Shown here: piece after piece, positions 1 to 5,421 of the stretch
Position numbering within the stretch: the stretch's first letter is position 1
Layout of the letters: each line of letters begins with the position of its first letter
Origin: Ruminococcus sp.
GTDB taxonomy: Bacteria > Bacillota > Clostridia > Oscillospirales > Ruminococcaceae
Length of the DNA stretch: 8,085 bases
Assembly (NCBI GenBank): GCA_024697705.1
Contig: JAILFF010000334.1
Location: 1-8,085, forward strand
Reading direction: 5' to 3'
Notes under the pieces: model-generated
Seen by the model: the letters and a program-made list of their open reading frames with translations, nothing else
The model's database searches: none
Told to the model about the DNA's origin: nothing
Translations under genes and position numbers: made by a program

Positions 1-58
1 TTATCTTTAATCTTTTATCTTAAAGTAAATGCTCATTTATATTTTAAAATAATTTTTT
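1..58 (+). other. AT-rich leader upstream of the GH43 gene
   Basis: This very AT-rich stretch precedes the GH43 gene and probably holds its promoter or the end of a longer leader. A TATATT at 38-43 could be a -10 box. The hexamer 17 bp upstream of it (TTATCT at 15-20) is a poor -35, so I do not call a promoter. The upstream part of this region lies outside the window. Confidence 0.3.
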
Positions 59-64
59 AAGGAG
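59..64 (+). promoter_or_regulatory. Ribosome binding site of the GH43 gene, fixing its start
   Basis: AAGGAG lies 8 nt before the ATG at 73. An in-frame GTG at 64 overlaps this site, so it cannot be the start. The ATG at 73 gives a protein beginning MPNPILP, which fits the family's usual N-terminus, where the first beta-blade strand begins at once. Confidence 0.85.
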
Positions 65-72
65 TGATATAT

Positions 73-1407
73 ATGCCAAACCCTATTTTACCTTTGTGGG
101 AGTATATCCCCGACGGAGAACCCCGCGTTTTCGGCGATCGGGTGTATCTCTACGGCTCACATGACCGCCCCGGCGCCGAGGACTTCTGCGATAAAAAGCT
201 TAAGGTCTGGTCGGCTTCCGTCGATGATCTTAATAACTGGCAGTGCCACGGCGACAGCTTCCGCACTAAGGAAGAGGGCGAACGCCCCTCCGATACCGAC
301 TGGACGCACGGCGAATGTTACGCCCCAGACGTTATCGAAAAGGACGGAAAATATTACCTCTATGCCTATATCGTCGGCTCAAAGGGCGCGGTGGGCGTTT
401 CCGATAAGCCCGAGGGTCCCTTCAAATGCCTCGGCACCTACCTCTATGATAAGGATACCGAGATCGGCGATGACGGCATCTTCAACGACGCGGGCGTTCT
501 CGTTGACGACGACGGCAAGGTTTACGTTTACTACGGCTTTCAGCAGTCGAATATGAATGAGCTCGACCCCGCCGATATGCGCACCGTCATCAAGGGCAGC
601 TACAAATGCCCCGTTATGCCCTACACCGAGGACGTTCCGCAGGATCAGCGCTTCTTCGAGGCAAGCTCGCCCCGCAAGATCAACGGCAAGTATTATCTTA
701 TCTACTCGCCGAGGACAGCGCCGCGCCTTGCCTACGCTACCGCCGATTCCCCGACGGGACCTTTCACTTACCGCGGCTATATCATCGACAACAGCGTGGA
801 TTATCCGGGCGGCAACGATCACGGCTCGCTTATCTGCATCAAGGGTCAGTGGTACATCTTCTACCACCGCATGACGAACCGCTCGATAATGTCGCGCCGC
901 GCCTGCGTGGAAAAGGTGACTATCCTCCCCGACGGAACTATCCCGCCTGTCGAAATGACCTCGCTGGGCTTTGAGGATTCTCTCGACCCGTACAAGCAGA
1001 CCCCCGCGGACATCGCCTGCGTGCTTAAGGGCGGCTGCTACATCACCGAAAAGGACATCTTTACCCGCGTGGTAACGAACATCACCGACGGAAATATCAT
1101 CGGCTATAAATACTATGATTTTGGCGAGGATTTCACGGGCGACAGTATCACCGTTGCGCTTAAGACCCGCGGCTTGGGAACTTACTGCAACGTTCGAGTG
1201 ATGATCGACGGCTGCGACGAAAAGGGCACGGAGGTCGGCACGATAAAGGTCGGCATCGGCGACGGCGTCTACAAGGGCAAGATCAAGAACGTTACGGGAC
1301 GTCATTCGGTATTCTTCATTTTCGAGCACGGCGTTACGGGCTGGACGAAGCAGTATTTCGATGGCAAAGCGCTCTGCGAGCTTGAAAGTTTCGTATTTAT
1401 GAAGTAG
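73..1407 (+). CDS. Glycoside hydrolase family 43 protein (arabinosidase/xylosidase type), cytoplasmic
   Basis: The 444-residue protein resembles GH43 enzymes, five-bladed beta-propellers that remove arabinose, xylose or related sugars from plant oligosaccharides by an inverting mechanism. Three catalytic positions can be proposed: Asp14 in the N-terminal IPDGEP motif (general base), Asp139 in FNDAG (pKa modulator) and Glu196 in FFEASSPRK (general acid). The propeller covers roughly residues 5-300. Residues about 305-444 form a second beta-rich domain ending in a HSVFFIFEHG-like strand, resembling a CBM6-type carbohydrate-binding module. There is no signal peptide or membrane segment, so it probably acts on imported oligosaccharides in the cytoplasm. 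No sugar transporter or regulator is adjacent on the right; the left side is outside the window. The stop codon TAG overlaps the tip of a long inverted repeat. The family call is firm. The substrate is not, since GH43 members vary from arabinan to xylan and galactan. Confidence 0.9.
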   Translation: MPNPILPLWEYIPDGEPRVFGDRVYLYGSHDRPGAEDFCDKKLKVWSASVDDLNNWQCHGDSFRTKEEGERPSDTDWTHGECYAPDVIEKDGKYYLYAYIVGSKGAVGVSDKPEGPFKCLGTYLYDKDTEIGDDGIFNDAGVLVDDDGKVYVYYGFQQSNMNELDPADMRTVIKGSYKCPVMPYTEDVPQDQRFFEASSPRKINGKYYLIYSPRTAPRLAYATADSPTGPFTYRGYIIDNSVDYPGGNDHGSLICIKGQWYIFYHRMTNRSIMSRRACVEKVTILPDGTIPPVEMTSLGFEDSLDPYKQTPADIACVLKGGCYITEKDIFTRVVTNITDGNIIGYKYYDFGEDFTGDSITVALKTRGLGTYCNVRVMIDGCDEKGTEVGTIKVGIGDGVYKGKIKNVTGRHSVFFIFEHGVTGWTKQYFDGKALCELESFVFMK

Positions 1408-1484
1408 ACTTCCTCGAAAACTATCGCGCACCCCCTGCCAAAATCTTTCGACAGGTGGCACACGCCAGTTTCCGAGAAAGTCTA
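1405..1484. repeat. 80-bp long imperfect hairpin (MITE-like) with TA at both ends
   Basis: The arms 1405-1440 and 1449-1484 form a 36-position stem around an 8-nt loop (1441-1448). Of the 36 positions, 26 are Watson-Crick pairs. On the minus strand 8 of the remaining 10 become G-U wobbles, leaving two true mismatches (1424/1465 and 1433/1456). On the plus strand those 8 are A-C mismatches. The outermost bases read TA-GACTT and AAGTC-TA, as expected for a small non-autonomous element with a TA target duplication (IS630/mariner style). No U-run follows on either strand, so it is not a typical intrinsic terminator. Alternatives are a structured antisense RNA or a protective mRNA 3' hairpin. The repeat is seen directly; its mobile origin is inferred. 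Confidence 0.65.
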
Positions 1485-1496
1485 ATAATTTTATCG

Positions 1497-1506
1497 AAAA
1501 CGTTTT
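1497..1506. promoter_or_regulatory. Possible LacI-family-type operator palindrome
   Basis: A perfect 10-bp palindrome, AAAACGTTTT, has the central CG typical of LacI/GalR-family operators, which often control sugar-use genes. It lies downstream of the GH43 gene and about 110 bp upstream of the first forward promoter, so its target is unclear. Short AT-rich palindromes also arise by chance. Confidence 0.2.
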
Positions 1507-1545
1507 TGGTGAAATTGTATTGTGACATCTTTCGTCGGATTGTGC

Positions 1546-1554
1546 AGTATAGCA
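1546..1554 (-). promoter_or_regulatory. Possible extended -10 promoter facing the hairpin element
   Basis: On the minus strand this reads TGC-TATACT, an extended -10 element (TGn plus a TATAAT-like box). No good -35 is present. Transcription from it would start near 1539 and run through the hairpin at 1484-1405, antisense to the end of the GH43 gene. This is a weak prediction from motif alone. Confidence 0.25.
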
Positions 1555-1583
1555 AATTCGAGTGGAAAAATATCTGAAAAATC

Positions 1584-1617
1584 GGCGGATTTCCGTGTAG
1601 GAAGATCCGCCTTTTTT
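1584..1617 (+). terminator. Intrinsic terminator, probably bidirectional
   Basis: GGCGGAT (1584-1590) pairs with ATCCGCC (1605-1611), with an inner TTCC/GGAA extension and one bulged G, followed by six T residues at 1612-1617. On the other strand the stem is followed by GATTTTTC, so it may stop reverse transcription too. It most likely ends the GH43 transcript, 177 nt past its stop codon, and insulates the promoter that begins just beyond it. Confidence 0.85.
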
Positions 1618-1618
1618 A

Positions 1619-1647
1619 TTGACTTTTGCGCAAAACAAGTATATAAT
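1619..1647 (+). promoter_or_regulatory. Forward promoter P1 (TTGACT-17-TATAAT)
   Basis: TTGACT at 1619-1624 and TATAAT at 1642-1647 are separated by 17 bp, close to the housekeeping sigma consensus. The promoter directly abuts the preceding terminator's T-run. The start would be near 1654, giving the ABC exporter operon a leader of about 170 nt that contains inverted repeats, or producing a separate short RNA. Confidence 0.65.
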
Positions 1648-1661
1648 GTTAAAAGCATTTT

Positions 1662-1709
1662 CAGTCTGCCGCGGCAAAGGAAAGGCTGTCTCGGAAAGTG
1701 TCAGCTTTT
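1662..1709 (+). other. Leader segment with short inverted repeats
   Basis: This part of the P1 leader contains the palindrome TGCCGCGGCA (1667-1676). AAAGGCTG (1681-1688) can pair with CAGCTTTT (1702-1709), with one G-U. CAGTC (1662-1666) could instead pair with GGCTG (1684-1688), so two folds compete. No known riboswitch was recognised, and any attenuation role is speculative. Confidence 0.25.
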
Positions 1710-1710
1710 A

Positions 1711-1741
1711 CCGAAAAAATAGAATAAATCTATATTTTTGG
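1711..1741. repeat. AT-rich inverted repeat upstream of P2
   Basis: A 13-position inverted repeat (arms 1711-1723 and 1729-1741, loop ATAAA) has one A-A mismatch and one G-T pair, and the sequence is mostly A/T with CC/GG at its outer ends. It ends 10 bp before the -35 box of P2. It could be an operator for a regulator of the exporter operon, or a hairpin in the P1 leader RNA. Confidence 0.4.
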
Positions 1742-1751
1742 TATAATGACA

Positions 1752-1780
1752 TTGACGGGAACGCTCAAATATGCTAATAT
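1752..1780 (+). promoter_or_regulatory. Forward promoter P2 of the ABC exporter operon (TTGACG-17-TAATAT)
   Basis: TTGACG (1752-1757) and TAATAT (1775-1780) are spaced 17 bp apart. The expected start is near 1787, giving a leader of about 40 nt before the ATG at 1826, so this is the likeliest main promoter. A 7-bp direct repeat, CGGGAAC, occurs at 1756-1762 and 1798-1804, 42 bp apart, flanking the -10 and start site. Confidence 0.65.
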
Positions 1781-1825
1781 ATTAAACACACATTATTCGG
1801 GAACAAACGCAGGGAGGGAAAAGAA

Positions 1826-3598
1826 ATGTTTCAGCTGCAATGGTTATGGCACAATATGAAGGGCTACCGCGGAGTGTACATCACCGCGCTTTGCCTGTCG
1901 CTCGTCTGCAACGCGCTGCACCTCACGACGCCTTATTTCAGCTCGCGCATCGTTGACGAATACCTCACCGCCGACAACGCGCTCGAACGTCTGCAAACCG
2001 ACCGTCACGGGCTTATCATGCTGCTTGTCGCGATGCTGGGCTTCACGCTGCTGCGTACCGTTTGTCAGTACGCCTGCAATATGACCTACGAATATTCGTC
2101 GCAGGGCATGATCTACCGTGTGAAAGATCATCTTTTCAACAAAGTGCTTTCGCAGGACATGGACTTTTACGACAACCACCGCACGGGCGACCTTATGACC
2201 CGTCTGACGGGCGACCTCGACATGGTGAGGCACTTCGTCTCGTGGGTGTTCAAGGGATTTCTCGAATCGCTTTCGCTGTTTACCGCCGCGATGGTCTACT
2301 TCTTTGTCATCAATTGGAAAATGGCGCTGATGCTGCTTGCGGTAACGCCGTTTATCTTCCTGATGACAAGGCTTTTCAGGCGCGTGGCGGGACCCGTGTT
2401 CATCGAGCTTCGCGAAAAGCTTGCGGGGCTGAATACCGACGCGCAGGAGAATATCTCGGGCAACCGAGTGGTAAAGGCTTTCGCCCGCGAGGACTTCGAG
2501 ATAGAAAAGTTCGGAAAAGCCAACAGCGACTATTCCACCGCCAACAAAAACGCGGCGCTGCTTTGGCTGAAATTCTCGCCCTACATGGAGACCTTCGCCA
2601 ATCTGCTTTCGGTGATAATGCTTGTCGGCGGCGGTATCTTTCTTATCAGGGAACAGATCACAATGGGCGATTATATTGCTATCTCGGGGCTGATTTGGGC
2701 GGTATCGAACCCCATGAGAATGTTAGGAATGTACGTAAACGATACTCAGCGCTTCATGGCTTCGGCAATGAAGGTCGTGGAGATCTACTACGCGCAGCCG
2801 AAAATACTCGACCGCGCCGACTCCGTGGAGACAGACGAAAGGCTTCGCGGCGAGGTGGAGTTCAAAAACGTTACATTTAAAATGGGGGATCGGACCGTGC
2901 TCGACGATGTTTCGTTCAAGGTGGAGCCGGGCGAGACCGTTGCTATCATGGGCGAAACAGGCTCGGGCAAGACAACGCTCATCAATATGATACCGCGCTT
3001 CTACGACCCCGACAGCGGAGAGGTCTTTGTGGACGGCGTGAACGTTCGTTTCTATAAGCTGCGTGAGCTGCGCAGGAATATCGGCATGGCTACGCAGGAG
3101 GTTCTGCTGTTCTCCGACACCATCGACGGAAATATCGCATACGGCAACTCGGATATGTCCGAGGAAGGCGTGAAAAGCTACGCCAAGCTTGCGGCGGCGG
3201 ACGGCTTTATCAATGACATGACCGACGGCTACGAAACGATAATCGGCGAGCGCGGCGTGGGTCTTTCGGGCGGTCAGAAGCAGAGGATATCTCTTGCGCG
3301 TGCTTTGGCGATACGCCCTGCGCTGCTGATACTCGACGACACGACCTCGGCGGTCGATATGGAGACCGAGCGGCATATTCAGGAAAGTCTGCGAAACCTC
3401 GATTTCCCGTGTACGAAGATAATCATAGCGCAGAGAATTTCCTCGACTAAGGACGCCGACAAGATAATTGTGCTCGAAAACGGCAAAATTAAAGAAATGG
3501 GAACTCACGACGAGCTTGTGGCGCTGGGCGGCTACTACCGCGAGGTGTACGAGCTTCAAAGCGGGATCAACGTAAGCGCGGCAAAGGCGGTGGTCTGA
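1826..3598 (+). CDS. ABC exporter half-transporter, degenerate-ATP-site subunit
   Basis: This 590-residue protein has a six-helix exporter membrane domain (segments near 16-37, 61-82, 139-162, 164-184, 250-270, 275-298) followed by an ATP-binding domain from about residue 340. Visible motifs are Walker A GETGSGKTT (376-384, Lys382), Q-loop Gln424, signature LSGGQ (480-484) and Walker B ending in Asp504-Asp505. The catalytic glutamate position is therefore Asp505, and the switch histidine is replaced by Gln536 (IIIAQRIS). This pattern is known for the non-hydrolysing site of heterodimeric exporters such as TM287/288 and BmrCD. It should pair with the next gene's product in the cytoplasmic membrane. 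The start is supported by AGGGAGGG at 1811-1818, 7 nt before the ATG. The TGA stop directly abuts the next ATG. Exported substrate is unknown: drugs, lipids and peptides are all possible. Confidence 0.93.
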   Translation: MFQLQWLWHNMKGYRGVYITALCLSLVCNALHLTTPYFSSRIVDEYLTADNALERLQTDRHGLIMLLVAMLGFTLLRTVCQYACNMTYEYSSQGMIYRVKDHLFNKVLSQDMDFYDNHRTGDLMTRLTGDLDMVRHFVSWVFKGFLESLSLFTAAMVYFFVINWKMALMLLAVTPFIFLMTRLFRRVAGPVFIELREKLAGLNTDAQENISGNRVVKAFAREDFEIEKFGKANSDYSTANKNAALLWLKFSPYMETFANLLSVIMLVGGGIFLIREQITMGDYIAISGLIWAVSNPMRMLGMYVNDTQRFMASAMKVVEIYYAQPKILDRADSVETDERLRGEVEFKNVTFKMGDRTVLDDVSFKVEPGETVAIMGETGSGKTTLINMIPRFYDPDSGEVFVDGVNVRFYKLRELRRNIGMATQEVLLFSDTIDGNIAYGNSDMSEEGVKSYAKLAAADGFINDMTDGYETIIGERGVGLSGGQKQRISLARALAIRPALLILDDTTSAVDMETERHIQESLRNLDFPCTKIIIAQRISSTKDADKIIVLENGKIKEMGTHDELVALGGYYREVYELQSGINVSAAKAVV

Positions 3599-5368
3599 AT
3601 GGCAAGAAATCGCTACGATATCGACGAAGAGCTTGAATCCCCTTTTGACTTCGGACACTTCAAGCGCTCGTTCAAGTACATGAAAAAATACCGCGGAAAA
3701 ATGATAGCAGCGCTGATACTCAGCATTTTCGCGGCGCTTTCGGGGCTTTTGGGACCCATTATCACGAAGTACGCCCTCGACAACACCGTTCCCGCGAAGA
3801 AGATCGGCGAGCTTTGGCTGCTCGGAGGTCTGCTGCTGCTGACCTTTTTGGTGTCGGTGATATTCTCGACGATACGCGCAAAAATAATGACCGTAGTGGG
3901 TCAGGACATGATCTACGACATACGCTCCGACCTTTTCGCGCACTTGCAGGAGCTTCCGTTCAGCTACTACGACGACCGCCCGCACGGAAAAATACTTATC
4001 CGCGTGGTGAACTACGTCAATTCGGTGTCGGATATGCTTTCAAACGGCGTGATAAGCGTTATCCTCGAATCGCTCAACATGATATTCATAACGGTGTTTA
4101 TGTTCATGGTGGACGTAAAGCTCTCGCTCATCGTACTGGCGGGCATACCGTTTTTCATGTTCGTTATGTTCTCGATAAAGAAGCATCAGCGCCGCGCATG
4201 GCAGGACGTTTCCAACAAAAGCTCGAATTTAAACGCCTATTTGCAGGAAAACATCGTGGGCGCAAGGGTAACGCAGATATTCACCCGCGAGGAGGAAAAC
4301 GCCGCGATCTTCGACAGGCTTTCCAATAAGTACCGCAAAAGCTGGATGCGCGCCGTCGGCTACTCGAACCTCGTATGGCCCGCGACCGACAATATCTCGA
4401 CGATGATACGCGCCGCGATATTCTTCTTCGGGCTGATAATCATGACCCCCGCTTCGGTGACGCTCGGCACGATAGCCGCCATGACGGGCTACGCTTCGCG
4501 CTTCTGGCAGCCGATAATGAACCTTTCAAACCTGTTCAACAACTTCATCAACAACATAGCATATCTGGAGCGAATTTTCGAGACCCTCGACGAGCCCGTG
4601 ACAATAGCCGACAAGGAGGGCGCTCACGAGATCGGCGCTATCAAGGGCGATGTCAGCTTCAAAGACGTTACGTTCGCCTACGACGAGGGCGTGAACGTAC
4701 TGGAGCACGTTTCGTTCGATGTCAAAGCGGGCGAGAGCATAGCGCTCGTGGGACCCACGGGAGCGGGCAAATCCACGATTGTTTCGCTGATATCGCGCTT
4801 TTACGACGTTACTGGCGGAAGCATCACGATTGACGGCGAGGATATCGGCGAGGTAACGCTGCGTTCGCTGCGTTCGCAGATGGGCATAATGCTTCAGGAC
4901 AGCTTTATTTTCAGCGGCACCATCGCCGACAATATACGCTACGGCAGGCTTGACGCGACCGACAAGGAGATTCGCGAGGCAAGCCGCGTAGTCTGTGCCG
5001 ACCAGTTCATTCGGGAAATGGAGGACGGCTACGAAACGGAGGTCAAGGAGCGCGGCTCGAAGCTTTCGGGCGGGCAGAAGCAGCTCATTTCGTTTGCGAG
5101 AACGCTGCTTTCCGACCCGAAGATACTTGTGCTTGACGAAGCGACCTCCTCGATAGACGCGAAGACGGAACGCCTGTTGCAGCAGGGCTTGAACGAGCTT
5201 TTGAAGGGCAGGACGAGCTTTATTATCGCGCATCGGCTTTCGACGATAAAGAACTGCGACCGTATAATGTATATCGACCATAAGGGCATTACGGAGTGCG
5301 GGTCGCATGACGAGCTGATGGAGAAGAAGGGCGACTATTATAAGCTTTATACATCACAGCTGATATGA
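3599..5368 (+). CDS. ABC exporter half-transporter, catalytic subunit
   Basis: This 589-residue partner has the same exporter layout: six membrane segments (about 34-56, 71-92, 149-171, 174-193, 262-282, 286-308) and an ATP-binding domain from about residue 345. Its ATP site is fully canonical: Walker A GPTGAGKST (385-393, Lys391), Q-loop Gln433, LSGGQ (489-493), Walker B Asp513 with catalytic Glu514, and switch His545 (IIAHRLST). With the preceding subunit it would form a heterodimer with one hydrolytic and one degenerate ATP site. The ATG follows the upstream TGA with no gap, and only a weak AAAGGCGGTGG lies before it, which suggests translational coupling and fixed stoichiometry. A terminator follows closely. 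The general function is secure; the substrate is not. Confidence 0.93.
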   Translation: MARNRYDIDEELESPFDFGHFKRSFKYMKKYRGKMIAALILSIFAALSGLLGPIITKYALDNTVPAKKIGELWLLGGLLLLTFLVSVIFSTIRAKIMTVVGQDMIYDIRSDLFAHLQELPFSYYDDRPHGKILIRVVNYVNSVSDMLSNGVISVILESLNMIFITVFMFMVDVKLSLIVLAGIPFFMFVMFSIKKHQRRAWQDVSNKSSNLNAYLQENIVGARVTQIFTREEENAAIFDRLSNKYRKSWMRAVGYSNLVWPATDNISTMIRAAIFFFGLIIMTPASVTLGTIAAMTGYASRFWQPIMNLSNLFNNFINNIAYLERIFETLDEPVTIADKEGAHEIGAIKGDVSFKDVTFAYDEGVNVLEHVSFDVKAGESIALVGPTGAGKSTIVSLISRFYDVTGGSITIDGEDIGEVTLRSLRSQMGIMLQDSFIFSGTIADNIRYGRLDATDKEIREASRVVCADQFIREMEDGYETEVKERGSKLSGGQKQLISFARTLLSDPKILVLDEATSSIDAKTERLLQQGLNELLKGRTSFIIAHRLSTIKNCDRIMYIDHKGITECGSHDELMEKKGDYYKLYTSQLI

Positions 5369-5374
5369 ACGATA

Positions 5375-5404
5375 AAGGGCAGGAACCGCAATTCCTGCCC
5401 TTTT
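5375..5404. terminator. Terminator between convergent operons
   Basis: GGGCAGGAA (5378-5386) and TTCCTGCCC (5392-5400) form a perfect 9-bp stem with loop CCGCA, flanked by AAA on the left and TTTT on the right. It should end the exporter transcript 10 nt past its stop codon. In the reverse direction only a short T-run follows, so it may also end the nfn transcript, less efficiently. Confidence 0.88.
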
Positions 5405-5421
5405 GTATTTAATAATATTGA

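Noticed and set aside
1405..1484. Long hairpin as an intrinsic terminator of the GH43 gene
   Set aside because: No T-run follows on the plus or the minus strand, and a canonical terminator is present at 1584-1617.
379..1677. 432-codon reverse open frame opposite the GH43 gene
   Set aside because: It is a shadow of the GC-rich GH43 coding strand, runs across a terminator and the hairpin, has a skewed Arg/Val/Ala composition and no recognisable domain.
1522..1722. 66-codon forward frame in the spacer
   Set aside because: It reads through an intrinsic terminator and promoter P1, lacks a ribosome site and shows no domain.
2723..3985. 420-codon reverse open frame across the exporter gene junction
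   Set aside because: It lies opposite two secure ABC genes, spans their junction and has no family motifs.
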